Positions 32,173 to 40,836 of a stretch of DNA of 64,000 nucleotides are shown one piece after another. The position numbers and the translations under genes are program-made. Where the stretch lies: NCBI RefSeq assembly GCF_008001035.1, contig NZ_CP042856.1:186001-250000 (forward strand), given 5' to 3'. The stretch is from Salinibacterium sp. dk2585 (GTDB lineage Bacteria > Actinomycetota > Actinomycetes > Actinomycetales > Microbacteriaceae). Within the stretch, counting starts at the first letter, position 1, and each line of letters opens with the position of its first letter. Under the pieces are notes generated by a model. It searched no databases, was not told the DNA's origin, and saw only the letters and a program-made list of their open reading frames with translations.

Positions 32173-33153
32173 TTACCAGCCGAGCCCCCTGAGCTGTTCG
32201 ATGGCGGATGCCGCGGCCTCCACGTTGCGGATGCCCGCCTCGGTCGCGGCGAACGGCAGCACCACGTAGCGGCCCTCGCGCACGGCCTCGAGGGAGGCGG
32301 TCGCGGGGTGGCCCTCGAGCACCTCAATCTTGGATTCGGCGGTGTTCCAGGCGGAGTCGACGAGCACGATCACGTCGGGGTCGTGTGCGACGACGGTCTC
32401 CCAGCTGACGGAGCTCCAGGTGTCGTCGACGGCGGAGAAGATGTTGTCGAGCCCTGCGGCATCCATGATCATCTGGGGCGAGCCGATGCCCGCGCCGACG
32501 TAGGGGGTGTCCCGGCCGCTCGAGTACCAGAGCGCGGTCGGGGCGTCGTCGACGGGGCGAAGCGCGGCGAGCGCATCTCGCTGTTCGGCCACGAGTTCGG
32601 TCGCGGCGCGCTGGGCATCGAAGATGAGGCCAGCGTCGGTGATGCTGTCGAAGACCGTCTCGAAGGTCAGCGGCCGCGGCATGTGACCCTCGCCCTTGCA
32701 CGCGGGTGGCGCGACGTAGCTTGCGATGCCGAACTGCGCGAGCCGGTCGCGCTCGCCGGCTCCCTCGACACTGAAGTTCGATTCCCAGCCGGCGTAGACG
32801 AGGTCGGGTTCGAGGGCGAGCACGGTCTCCTGTCCGGGCACCGAGTCGCTCAGCACCTCGACTTCAGCACCTTCGGGGAGGGGGCCGTCGAGCGCGGCGG
32901 CGCCGACGATCCTGTCTCCCAGGCCGAGCGCGAGCAGCAGCTCGGTCGTGCTCGACTTGATCGTGACGACGCGCTCCGGGGGGCCATCGAGCGTGACCTC
33001 GAAGCCGCAGTTGTCGACCGTGAGGGGGTAGGCGGCGGCCGGCGCGGGCGTGGAATCCACATCATCCGCAAGGGATCCGGCGGTGCACCCCGCGAGCATG
33101 AGGAGCACCGCGGATGCGGCGGCGAGGGTCGCGGGGCGGCTGCGAGCTGTCAT
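32173..33153 (-). CDS. ABC transporter substrate-binding lipoprotein, proposed F420-0 receptor
   Basis: A 326-residue lipoprotein (signal peptide with lipobox MLAGC, Cys 23) of the helical-backbone Fe/B12 binding-protein class. Blocks: CGFEVTLDGPPERVVTIKSST, LGLGDRIVGAAALDG, LEPDLVYAGWESNFS, and DVIVLVDSAWNT. A CGVEVTL-like start and the GWESNFS segment recur in proteins annotated as F420-0 or similar receptors in actinobacteria, from memory. ATG at 33153 is selected by the signal peptide. First gene of the three-gene cassette. Confidence 0.82.
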   Translation of the reverse strand: MTARSRPATLAAASAVLLMLAGCTAGSLADDVDSTPAPAAAYPLTVDNCGFEVTLDGPPERVVTIKSSTTELLLALGLGDRIVGAAALDGPLPEGAEVEVLSDSVPGQETVLALEPDLVYAGWESNFSVEGAGERDRLAQFGIASYVAPPACKGEGHMPRPLTFETVFDSITDAGLIFDAQRAATELVAEQRDALAALRPVDDAPTALWYSSGRDTPYVGAGIGSPQMIMDAAGLDNIFSAVDDTWSSVSWETVVAHDPDVIVLVDSAWNTAESKIEVLEGHPATASLEAVREGRYVVLPFAATEAGIRNVEAAASAIEQLRGLGW

Positions 33154-33280
33154 GATGGTCGGCCTCGATCGGGAGCGGGCCCGGCGCGGGTGCGCGGGGC
33201 CTTCGTGAGGGCACACCGAGGTCGGCGTGCCGGCACGGCATGACGCCGATCGACAGGCCGCCCAATGCCCGGACGGCTCG

Positions 33281-33316
33281 CCCCGGTCACAGCCGACCGG
33301 GGGTCTGCCAGCAGAC
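33281..33316 (-). terminator. Two adjacent hairpins downstream of the MocR regulator gene
   Basis: A GTCTGC/GCAGAC stem (33303-33316) abuts the stop codon. An 8-bp CCCCGGTC/GACCGGGG stem (33281-33302) follows. A terminator for the regulator is likely, separating it from the ABC cassette. No T tract is present. Confidence 0.5.
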
Positions 33317-34686
33317 TACGCCCATCTGGCCCCCGGTGCACGGTCTGCGGCCGTTCTCGGTGCGGCGGTCGCGGCGAGGGCGGCGGCGATCTCGTGCACC
33401 TCGCCGCGGACCGCCCCGACGGTGACGCGCACGTGGGGCTGCTGGTTCTCATCGACGGCGAGGAAGGGTGTGCCTCCCGCGACCCGGATTCCGGATGCCG
33501 CGAGCTGGAGCATCGCCTCATGCTCGTCCTCGACGGCAAGCCAGGTGTTGATGCCGTCGGCGGGGCCGGTGGGGACGCCGAGCTTGCTGAGGGCCTCGGC
33601 GAGTTGGTGCTGCCGGGTGGCGTACTCGTCGCGGGCCCGCGTCACCTGGGCGACGCTTCGCTCGTCGACGAGCAGGTCGTGGAGGATGGTCTGCAACATG
33701 CGGCTCGTCCAGCCGGGCCCGAGCATCCGTCGCGCGACGACGCGGTTCACGAGGGCGGTGGACCCGCCGAGTGCCGCGATCCGCAGGTCGGGCCCGTGGG
33801 ACTTGGAGTAGCTGCGCACGTGCAGCACCCGATCCGGCAGCCACTGGCCGATGCTGACGTCGTCGGCCGTGCTGATCTGCCCCGAGTGGTCGTCTTCGAT
33901 GACGATCGTCTTGGCCGCTCGCGGGTCGTCCTGCAGCATCCGCGCGAGCTGTTCGGCGCGGACGGCGGGCATCGATGCGCCGGTGGGGTTGTGTGCGCGC
34001 GGTTGGAGGATGACGGCGGAGGGGCCCTTGGCGAGGGCGGCCGCGAAGGCACTCGGGTCGAGGCCGTGCTGGTCGACCGGCACGGGGAGCCGCTCGACGC
34101 CGAGTCGGTCGAGCAGGTCGTAGAACGGCGGGAAGGTGGGGTTCTCGATGATGACCCGGTCGCCGAAGCGCACGACCTCGTCGAGGCTGCGGGAGATCGC
34201 GTCGAGGGCGCCGTTGACGACCGTGATGGAGTCGACTGGATACGGCCACGATTCCTGCAGCACGTTTAGGAGCTCGGGGATGACGGGAAGGTCCTGGTAG
34301 CTGGAGGTGACGGCGCGTTCCGAGATGCGGGAGAGTGCCGGCCCGAGGGCGGGGAGAAGGTCGGGATCCGGGATGCCGCGCGAGAGGTCGATCCGGGAGT
34401 CGACGCGTCGCCCGGCCATGACCTTGCTGCGGGCGGGCAGCCACTCCTGGGCTCGCTCCGACACGAAGGTGCCGCTGCGTCCCCGGGACACGATGAGGCC
34501 AGCGGCACCGACGGCCTGCCAGGCGTGGCTGACGGTGGCGGGGCTCACACCGAGGTCGCCGGCCAGCTGGCGCACGGTGGGGAGGCGGGCGCCGGGGGCG
34601 AGGCGACCCGAGCTGATGAGCCTGCCGAGCGCGGCCGAGATGCCCGCGGGTGTGGGGTCATCGATCTCGTCGACCAGAGGATTCAT
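33316..34686 (-). CDS. MocR-type regulator: GntR HTH fused to an aminotransferase-like domain
   Basis: A 456-residue two-domain regulator. The N-terminal GntR winged helix has GARLPTVRQLAGDLGVSPATVSHAW and RGRSGTFVSE. From about residue 95 a fold-type I PLP domain follows: ENPTFPPFYDLLDRLGV, LQPRAHNPTGASM, IVIEDDHSGQI and the PLP Lys in RSYSKSHGPDLRIAA. It lies head-to-head with the pyrimidine catabolic operon across a 197-base AT-rich spacer, the usual position for the local regulator. Its effector may be beta-alanine or another amine that forms an aldimine with PLP; that is inference. Confidence 0.92.
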   Translation of the reverse strand: MNPLVDEIDDPTPAGISAALGRLISSGRLAPGARLPTVRQLAGDLGVSPATVSHAWQAVGAAGLIVSRGRSGTFVSERAQEWLPARSKVMAGRRVDSRIDLSRGIPDPDLLPALGPALSRISERAVTSSYQDLPVIPELLNVLQESWPYPVDSITVVNGALDAISRSLDEVVRFGDRVIIENPTFPPFYDLLDRLGVERLPVPVDQHGLDPSAFAAALAKGPSAVILQPRAHNPTGASMPAVRAEQLARMLQDDPRAAKTIVIEDDHSGQISTADDVSIGQWLPDRVLHVRSYSKSHGPDLRIAALGGSTALVNRVVARRMLGPGWTSRMLQTILHDLLVDERSVAQVTRARDEYATRQHQLAEALSKLGVPTGPADGINTWLAVEDEHEAMLQLAASGIRVAGGTPFLAVDENQQPHVRVTVGAVRGEVHEIAAALAATAAPRTAADRAPGARWA

Positions 34687-34883
34687 GGGTCAACCTTGGC
34701 CAATCTCTTGCTCGTAGGGGGATTGCTCGTCAGGATGATTAACGAATGCGTCACCCAGAGAAACACAACAGAAATGTTTACGTCGAAGAATAACAAAACC
34801 GGACAACGTGGTCCCGGTTTTTCGACTCAGTAGCTCGGTGCCTGCGTGGTTGGTGGGCCCGACCCGTTTCGTGGAGGTTCACC
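34687..34883. promoter_or_regulatory. AT-rich divergent control region between the MocR gene and the pyrimidine operon
   Basis: It is distinctly lower in GC than its surroundings from 34735 to 34800. No ORF is supported. It should hold the MocR operators and both promoters, but no unambiguous -35/-10 pair was found. A terminator-like hairpin lies at 34795-34822. Confidence 0.6.
34795..34822 (+). terminator. Terminator-like hairpin with T5 in the leader of the pyrimidine operon
   Basis: AAAACCGG (34795-34802) pairs with CCGGTTTT (34814-34821), and the T run totals five. It ends 62 bases before the TTG start. It could act as an attenuator if transcription starts upstream, or as an operator. 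Confidence 0.5.
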
Positions 34884-35732
34884 TTGACTGTAGTTCGAGC
34901 CGCCATCACCCAGACCACCTGGACCGGCGACAAAGAATCCATGCTCGACAAGCACGAGCAATTCGCGCGGGATGCCGCGGCCGACGGAGCGCAGGTCATC
35001 TGCTTCCAAGAGCTCTTCTACGGCCCGTACTTCGGCATCACCGAGGACAAGAAGTACTACCGCTACGCGGAACCCGCCGACGGCCCCATCGTGCAGCGCT
35101 TCGCCGCACTCGCGAAGGAACTGGGCCTCGTCATGGTCCTCCCCATCTATGAGGAAGACATCACGGGCGTCTACTACAACACCGCCGTTGTGGTCGACGC
35201 CGACGGCACGATCCTCGGCAAGTACCGCAAGCACCACATCCCGCACCTCGACCGCTTCTGGGAGAAGTTCTACTTCCGCCCCGGCAACCTCGGCTACCCG
35301 GTATTCGACACGGCCGTCGGCAAGGTCGGCGTCTACATCTGCTACGACCGGCACTTTCCCGAGGGATGGCGCGAGCTGGGCTTGAACGGCGCCCACATGG
35401 TCTTCAACCCAAACGCCACCAAGCCGGGTCTCTCGAACCGGCTGTGGGAGGTCGAGGGCCCGTGCGCCGCGGTCGCGAACGGATACTTCGTGCTGCAGCC
35501 CAACCGGGTCGGCCGTGAGGACAACGAATACGGCGAGCTCGCCGTCGACTTCTACGGCACGAGCCAGGTCATCGACCCCCGCGGCAACTTCGTCGGGGAG
35601 AAGGGCTCGGGAGACTCGGAGGAGGTCATCATCCGCGACCTCGACCTCGACATGGTGCAGCAGATGCGCGACGACTGGCAGTTCTACCGCGACCGCCGAC
35701 CCGACTCGTACACGAGCATCCCGAAGCCGTAG
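34884..35732 (+). CDS. pydC: Beta-ureidopropionase (N-carbamoyl-beta-alanine amidohydrolase, nitrilase superfamily)
   Basis: A 282-residue nitrilase-fold amidohydrolase, third step of reductive pyrimidine breakdown: N-carbamoyl-beta-alanine to beta-alanine, CO2 and ammonia. The catalytic triad is visible: Glu 43 in CFQELFYGPYF, Lys 116 in GKYRKHHIPH, Cys 153 in YICYDRHFPEGWRELG. ELFYGPYF, HIPHLDRFWEKFYFRPG and NPNATKPGLSNRLW resemble bacterial ureidopropionases more than nitrilases. A TTG start has GGAGG nine bases upstream. The next gene is dihydropyrimidinase. An N-carbamoyl-amino-acid hydrolase in a hydantoin pathway is the alternative. Confidence 0.9.
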   Translation: MTVVRAAITQTTWTGDKESMLDKHEQFARDAAADGAQVICFQELFYGPYFGITEDKKYYRYAEPADGPIVQRFAALAKELGLVMVLPIYEEDITGVYYNTAVVVDADGTILGKYRKHHIPHLDRFWEKFYFRPGNLGYPVFDTAVGKVGVYICYDRHFPEGWRELGLNGAHMVFNPNATKPGLSNRLWEVEGPCAAVANGYFVLQPNRVGREDNEYGELAVDFYGTSQVIDPRGNFVGEKGSGDSEEVIIRDLDLDMVQQMRDDWQFYRDRRPDSYTSIPKP

Positions 35733-35742
35733 GGAGCGACCA

Positions 35743-37176
35743 ATGAAGACCCTCATCAAGAACGGCACCGTCGTCTCGGCGACCGGCCGCGTGCAGGCCG
35801 ACGTGCTCATCGACGGCGAGACGATCGTCGCCGTGCTCGCACCGGGCTCGACGCTGCTCGGCACCGACCTGACCGCCAACGTCGACACGGTGGTCGACGC
35901 GGCGGGAAAGTACGTCATCCCCGGCGGTATCGACGCCCACACCCACATGGAGCTGCCGTTCGGCGGCACCGCAGCATCCGACACCTTCGAGACCGGCACC
36001 CGCGCGGCCGCCTGGGGCGGCACGACGACGATCATCGACTTTGCCGTGCAGACCTACGGCCAGCGGGTCATGGACGGCCTGGCCACCTGGCATGAGAAGG
36101 CGGCGGGCAACTGCGCGATCGACTACGCCTTCCACCAGATCATCGGCGACGTCACCGACGACTCGCTCCAGGCGATGCGGGCGCTCCCCGAGGAAGGCGT
36201 CTCGAGCTTCAAGCTCTTCATGGCCTACCCGGGTGTCTTCATGTCGGATGACGCGCAGGTGTTCAAGGCGATGCAGGTCTCCGCCGACACGGGGATGATG
36301 ACGATGATGCACGCCGAGAACGGCCCCGTCATCGACGTCATGGTCAAGCAGCTGCTCGAGCAGGGCAAGACCGACCCGTACTACCACGGGGTCGCCCGCG
36401 CCTGGCAGATGGAGGAGGAGGCGACGCACCGGGCCATCATGCTCGCCAACCTGACGGGCGCACCCCTCTACGTCGTGCACGTCAGCGCCAAGCAGGCGGT
36501 CGAGCAGCTCGCGGCGGCCCGTGATGTCGGTCAGAACGTCTTCGGCGAGACCTGCCCGCAGTACCTCTACCTCTCGCTCGAAGACCAGCTGGGGGCATCC
36601 AGCGACGAATTCGGTGCCTTCGAGGGTGCCAAGTGGGTCTGCTCGACGCCGCTGCGTTCCAAGCATGAGGGACACCAGCACCACATGTGGCAGAGCCTGC
36701 GCACCAACGACATCCAGATGGTGTCGACCGACCACTGCCCCTTCTGCATGAAGGGCCAGAAGGAGCTCGGCCTCGGCGACTTCTCCAAGATCCCCAACGG
36801 CATCGGCTCGGTCGAACACCGTATGGACCTGCTCTACCAGGGGGTTGTCGACGGCCAGATCAGCCTCGAACGCTGGGTCGAGATCACCTCGACGACGCCC
36901 GCCCGCATGTTCGGGCTGTACGGCAAGAAGGGGGTCATCCAGCCGGGGGCCGACGCCGACATCGTCGTCTACGACCCCAATGGGCACACGTCGATCGGCG
37001 TCGGCAAGACCCACCACATGAACATGGACCACTCGGCGTGGGAGGGCTTCGAGATCGACGGACACGTCGACGCCGTGCTCTCCCGCGGCAAGGTCATCGT
37101 CGACGAAAGCGGCTACATCGGCACCAAGGGTGATGGCCAGTTCGTCAAGCGCGGCCTGAGCCAGTACCTGATCTGA
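35743..37176 (+). CDS. pydB: Dihydropyrimidinase (D-hydantoinase)
   Basis: A 477-residue amidohydrolase opening dihydrouracil or dihydrothymine to the N-carbamoyl beta-amino acid. Metal motifs: GGIDAHTHM (His 66, 68), the carboxylated Lys 157 in SFKLFMAYPG, the HAEN and VHVSAKQA segments with bridging His, and STDHCPFCMKGQKELG. Cyclic ureide binding residues of the dihydropyrimidinase/hydantoinase group are in these blocks. ATG at 35743 follows the ureidopropionase stop by ten bases with a GGGAG site. It acts immediately before that enzyme in the pathway. Confidence 0.93.
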   Translation: MKTLIKNGTVVSATGRVQADVLIDGETIVAVLAPGSTLLGTDLTANVDTVVDAAGKYVIPGGIDAHTHMELPFGGTAASDTFETGTRAAAWGGTTTIIDFAVQTYGQRVMDGLATWHEKAAGNCAIDYAFHQIIGDVTDDSLQAMRALPEEGVSSFKLFMAYPGVFMSDDAQVFKAMQVSADTGMMTMMHAENGPVIDVMVKQLLEQGKTDPYYHGVARAWQMEEEATHRAIMLANLTGAPLYVVHVSAKQAVEQLAAARDVGQNVFGETCPQYLYLSLEDQLGASSDEFGAFEGAKWVCSTPLRSKHEGHQHHMWQSLRTNDIQMVSTDHCPFCMKGQKELGLGDFSKIPNGIGSVEHRMDLLYQGVVDGQISLERWVEITSTTPARMFGLYGKKGVIQPGADADIVVYDPNGHTSIGVGKTHHMNMDHSAWEGFEIDGHVDAVLSRGKVIVDESGYIGTKGDGQFVKRGLSQYLI

Positions 37177-37186
37177 GAGGCGATCA

Positions 37187-38215
37187 ATGGATTTCGGAGC
37201 AGTACTGCAGACCAATCCGCCGTCGGCGCGCACCGTGCAGCTGGCGAAGCTGGCCGAGGCGCACGGCTTCAGCCACGTGTGGACGTTCGACTCCCACCTG
37301 CTGTGGCAGGAGCCCTATGTGATCTACAGCCGCATCCTCGCCGAGACCGACAAGGTCATCGTCGGGCCGATGGTGACGAACCCGGCGACCCGCGACTGGA
37401 CGGTCACGGCATCCACCTACGCGACGCTCAACGAGATGTACGGCAACCGCACGATCTGCGGCATCGGCCGGGGCGACTCGGCGGTGCGGGTCACGAACGG
37501 CGCCCCAACGACCCTCAAGACGCTGCGTGAATCGATCCACGTGATCAGGGAGCTCGCCAACAGCCGGCCGGTCGAATACAACGGCGCCACGCTGCAGTTT
37601 CCCTGGAGCAGGGGGTCGACGCTCGACGTGTGGGTCGCCGCGTATGGTCCCCTGGCGCTCAAGCTCACGGGCGAGGTCGGCGACGGCTTCATCCTGCAGA
37701 TGGCCGACCTCGATGTCGCCGAGTGGATGATCAAGACGGTGCGGGATGCCGCGGCCAACGCCGGCCGCGACCCCATGTCGATCAAGTTCTGCGTCGCGGC
37801 GCCCATGTACATCACCGACGATGCGGATGCGGCGCGAGCGCACATGCGTGACCAGTGCCGCTGGTTCGGCGGCATGGTGGGCAACCACGTCGCCGACATT
37901 GTTGCGAAGTACGGGGAGGGCTCGGCGGTGCCCGAGGCCCTCACCGACTACATCAAGGGCCGGGAGGGCTACGACTACAACGAGCACGGGCGGGCGGGCA
38001 ACACGCACGCCGACTTCGTGCCCGACGAGATTGTCGACCGTTTCTGTGTGCTTGGCACGGCATCCGATCACATCGAGAAGCTCAAGGCACTCGCTGAGCT
38101 CGGTGTCGACCAGTTCGCGGGCTACCTGCAGCACGACAACAAAGAGGAGACGTTGCGGGTCTACGGCGAGACCGTCATCCCCGCGCTCTCCGAGCACATC
38201 GTCGCGAAGGCATAG
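37187..38215 (+). CDS. Luciferase-like (F420- or FMN-dependent) oxidoreductase of the pyrimidine operon
   Basis: A 342-residue TIM-barrel LLM protein of the methylene-tetrahydromethanopterin reductase-like group: VLQTNPPSARTVQLAKLAEAHG, HVWTFDSHLLWQEPYVIYS, GPMVTNPATRDWTVTASTYATL, GIGRGDSAVRV and GEVGDGFILQMADL. It sits between dihydropyrimidinase and the transporter. No NAD(P)H dihydropyrimidine dehydrogenase is encoded in the window, so it may supply the missing uracil-to-dihydrouracil step using F420H2, or oxidise another ring. It is not RutA-like in length or motifs. Function is inferred from context only. Confidence 0.8.
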   Translation: MDFGAVLQTNPPSARTVQLAKLAEAHGFSHVWTFDSHLLWQEPYVIYSRILAETDKVIVGPMVTNPATRDWTVTASTYATLNEMYGNRTICGIGRGDSAVRVTNGAPTTLKTLRESIHVIRELANSRPVEYNGATLQFPWSRGSTLDVWVAAYGPLALKLTGEVGDGFILQMADLDVAEWMIKTVRDAAANAGRDPMSIKFCVAAPMYITDDADAARAHMRDQCRWFGGMVGNHVADIVAKYGEGSAVPEALTDYIKGREGYDYNEHGRAGNTHADFVPDEIVDRFCVLGTASDHIEKLKALAELGVDQFAGYLQHDNKEETLRVYGETVIPALSEHIVAKA

Positions 38216-38224
38216 GGCGGGGAG

Positions 38225-39163
38225 ATGGCAGACGGGCTCAGCCGCACGGGGCAGATAGCGGCCCCGGCCCTGCGTCGTCGCCGCGGAGCGCCCGCCCGCG
38301 AGTTCGCCCGCTGGGCTGCCGGGGCACTCGGCATCGTCGTGCTCGTGGGCATCTGGGAGCTCTACAAGCTCCTCGGCCCCGCGGACGGGCTCGTGCTCTT
38401 CGGCAACCGGGTGCTGCCGCGCACGAGCGACCTCGCCATGCCCCACAGCTGGGACATGCTCGCCCGGCTGCTCGAACCGGTCACGCGAGCGGACGGCGCG
38501 CGGCCCCTCTGGCTTGAGGTCGCCGTCGCGGCAACCCTGACGCTCGGCATCGCCGCGGCGGGCTGGCTCACGGGGCTCGTCGTGGGTGTGGGCCTCGCGC
38601 TCGTGATGCAGCGGTGGAAGCTTGCCGAATGGGGCCTGCTGCCCTGGATCATCCTCAGTCAGACCATCCCCCTCATCGCCTTCGCTCCCGTCGTGCGCAG
38701 TTGGGGTTCGCGCATCGAGATGGGCGCCTTCGAGTGGCAGGACTGGATGTCGGTGGCGCTCATCGCCTCCTACCTCGCCTTCTTTCCCATCGCCGTCGGT
38801 GCGCTCAAGGGCCTGCAGTCACCCGACACCATCCACGTCGAACTCATGAAGACCTACGCCGCCGGGTGGTGGAAGACCCTCGTGCGCCTACGCCTGCCCG
38901 CCGCCGTGCCCTACCTGCTGCCCGCGCTCAGGCTCGGGGCCGCAAACGCCGTCATCGGTGCCGTCGTCGCCGAGGTCTCGACGGGCCTCCAGGGCGGCAT
39001 CGGGCGCATCCTCATCCAATACGCCGGCCAGGCGAGCGGCGACCCGTCCAAGGCGTGGGGGCCCATCTTCGGTGCCATCGTGCTTGGGCTCGTCGCGGCC
39101 GGATCAATCGCACTGCTCGGCGCCATGCTGGGCCGCTACAGAAGAGTGGAGATCAGCGGATGA
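38225..39163 (+). CDS. ABC transporter permease, SsuC/TauC family (first of two)
   Basis: A 312-residue BPD-type permease with about six helices. The coupling loop reads TYAAGWWKTLVRLRLPAAVPYLLPALRLGA, a typical EAA motif of the nitrate/sulfonate/taurine/pyrimidine class. The central region has LLPWIILSQTIPLIAFAPVV. Next to NMT1-like receptor and catabolic genes it is expected to import a pyrimidine or hydantoin. The stop overlaps the ATPase start (ATGA). Confidence 0.88.
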   Translation: MADGLSRTGQIAAPALRRRRGAPAREFARWAAGALGIVVLVGIWELYKLLGPADGLVLFGNRVLPRTSDLAMPHSWDMLARLLEPVTRADGARPLWLEVAVAATLTLGIAAAGWLTGLVVGVGLALVMQRWKLAEWGLLPWIILSQTIPLIAFAPVVRSWGSRIEMGAFEWQDWMSVALIASYLAFFPIAVGALKGLQSPDTIHVELMKTYAAGWWKTLVRLRLPAAVPYLLPALRLGAANAVIGAVVAEVSTGLQGGIGRILIQYAGQASGDPSKAWGPIFGAIVLGLVAAGSIALLGAMLGRYRRVEISG

Positions 39164-39984
39164 CACAGGTGACCGGTGGTACGGATGCCGTCAGCATCGC
39201 GGGCGTCGACAAGGTCTTCGAGACCCGCAGCGGGCAGGTGCAGGCGCTCGAGGGCATCGACCTCACGGTGGCTGCGGGTGAGTTCGTGTCGCTCATCGGT
39301 CCCTCCGGCTGCGGCAAGTCCACGCTCATGCGCCTCATCGCCGACCTCGACCAGCCGAGCAGGGGCACCGTCTCGGTCTTCGGCAAACCGGCGAAGGATG
39401 CCCGCATCGCCCAGGACTACGGCATCGCCTTCCAGCAGGCCGGCCTGCTGCCGTGGCGCACGGTCGAGGAGAACATCGAGCTGCCGCTCTCCCTCCACGG
39501 TGCACCGAAAGCCGAACGGGCGGCACGCGTCGCCGAACTCGTCTCGCTCGTTGGGCTTGGGGACTTCGCCGAGCGCTACCCCGACCAGCTCTCGGGTGGG
39601 ATGCAGCAGCGCGTGGCGATCGCCCGGGCGCTGGCGGAGAAGCCCCGCCTGCTGCTGATGGATGAACCCTTCGGGGCCCTCGACGAGATGACGAGAGAAC
39701 GGATGCAGTCGGAGCTCGTGCGCATTTGCGCCGAGACCGGCGCGGCCGTCGTGTTCGTGACGCACTCGATCCCCGAAGCGGTGTTCCTCTCCGACCGGGT
39801 CGTGGTCATGTCGCCCCGGCCGGGCCGCATCCAGGAGATCGTGACCATGCGACTCGCCGCCACCGCCGACCGCGGAGAGGGCCTGCGCGAGCAGCACGAG
39901 TTCTTCGACATGATCACCGCCGTGCGCGAGGCCCTCCACCAGGGCTCGCCGGTCGCCGCGGTGCGTGGAGTGGAGACGCGCTGA
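39160..39984 (+). CDS. ABC transporter ATP-binding protein, SsuB/TauB family
   Basis: A 274-residue ATPase: Walker A IGPSGCGKSTLM, Q-loop IAFQQAGLLPWRTVEEN, signature LSGGMQQRVAIARALAEKP, Walker B LLLMDEPFGALD and H-loop VTHSIPEAV. Overlaps its neighbours at both ends (ATGA and TGATG), so all three transporter core genes are translationally coupled. It powers uptake through the two permeases. Confidence 0.92.
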   Translation: MTQVTGGTDAVSIAGVDKVFETRSGQVQALEGIDLTVAAGEFVSLIGPSGCGKSTLMRLIADLDQPSRGTVSVFGKPAKDARIAQDYGIAFQQAGLLPWRTVEENIELPLSLHGAPKAERAARVAELVSLVGLGDFAERYPDQLSGGMQQRVAIARALAEKPRLLLMDEPFGALDEMTRERMQSELVRICAETGAAVVFVTHSIPEAVFLSDRVVVMSPRPGRIQEIVTMRLAATADRGEGLREQHEFFDMITAVREALHQGSPVAAVRGVETR

Positions 39985-40766
39985 TGGGCCGGGCCGTGAC
40001 GATGAACCCGCGGACGGAGGTCGCCGCACGCACCATCGCGCCCATCGTCGTGGGCCTCGTCGTGCTCGGCGGCTGGCAGCTCGCCGTGACCGTCGGGGGT
40101 GTCGACGACTACCTCCTGCCTGCGCCCGCCTCGATCATCGACCAGCTCGTGGAGTTCGCCCCCTCCATGCTCAGCGCCGGGCTCATCACGGGCACCAACG
40201 CCCTCATCGGCCTCCTCGTGGGGGCCGTGCTGGGCATCGGCGTCGCCCTGCTCGCAGCATCCACGCGCCTGGTCGACTGGATGGCTGCGCCCGTCGTGGC
40301 GGCGCTCGCCGTCATCCCCATCGTGGCGCTCGCGCCCGTGCTCAACACCATGTTCGGTGCCGATTCGCAGTTCGGGCGCCAGGCCATTGCGGCGCTCGCC
40401 GTCTTCGTGCCCGTCTTCATCAACACCCTGCGCGGGCTCCGCCAGGCACTCCCCGTGCACCGCGACCTCATGGCCGTGTACGCCGCGAAACCCGGCCAGG
40501 TCATGCGCACCGTGACACTGCCGACGGCGACGCCCTTTGTCTTCACGGGCATCCGCATCGGCTCCTCGCTCGCCGTCATCTCGGCGCTCGTGGCCGAATA
40601 CTTCGGCGGCCCGCGCGGTGGTCTCGGTGGTCTGATCTCCACGTCAGCCGCATCCAGCGCGTACCCGCGTGCCTGGGCATACGTCCTCATCTCCATAGTG
40701 CTCGGCCTGGCCTTCTATCTCGTGACGCTCGGCGCTGAGCGACTCGCGGTGCGGAGGCGTAGCTGA
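39984..40766 (+). CDS. ABC transporter permease, SsuC/TauC family (second of two)
   Basis: A 260-residue permease with about six helices and an EAA loop VYAAKPGQVMRTVTLPTATPFVFTGIRIG. The C terminus has VAEYFGGPRGGLGGLIS, the usual end of this family. Paired with the first permease it makes a heterodimeric channel. ATG at 39984 overlaps the ATPase stop by one base; a second ATG 18 bases later is possible. Confidence 0.88.
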   Translation: MGRAVTMNPRTEVAARTIAPIVVGLVVLGGWQLAVTVGGVDDYLLPAPASIIDQLVEFAPSMLSAGLITGTNALIGLLVGAVLGIGVALLAASTRLVDWMAAPVVAALAVIPIVALAPVLNTMFGADSQFGRQAIAALAVFVPVFINTLRGLRQALPVHRDLMAVYAAKPGQVMRTVTLPTATPFVFTGIRIGSSLAVISALVAEYFGGPRGGLGGLISTSAASSAYPRAWAYVLISIVLGLAFYLVTLGAERLAVRRRS

Positions 40767-40780
40767 ACCCGACGTCCTCC

Positions 40781-40793
40781 CGCCCTTCGGGCG
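40781..40793 (+). promoter_or_regulatory. Intercistronic hairpin before the receptor gene
   Basis: CGCCC-TTC-GGGCG stem between the second permease and the receptor gene. Hairpins here often protect the downstream mRNA, giving more receptor than channel. Confidence 0.35.
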
Positions 40794-40836
40794 AGATGGC
40801 CGACCACACAGGCACCAACGACAGGAAGGCACCGAC

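Noticed and set aside
33154-33280. Possible cobalamin riboswitch upstream of the FecB-like receptor gene
   Set aside because: The GC-rich leader lacks recognisable cobalamin-riboswitch core motifs, and the clear hairpins further upstream are better explained as the terminator of the MocR gene.
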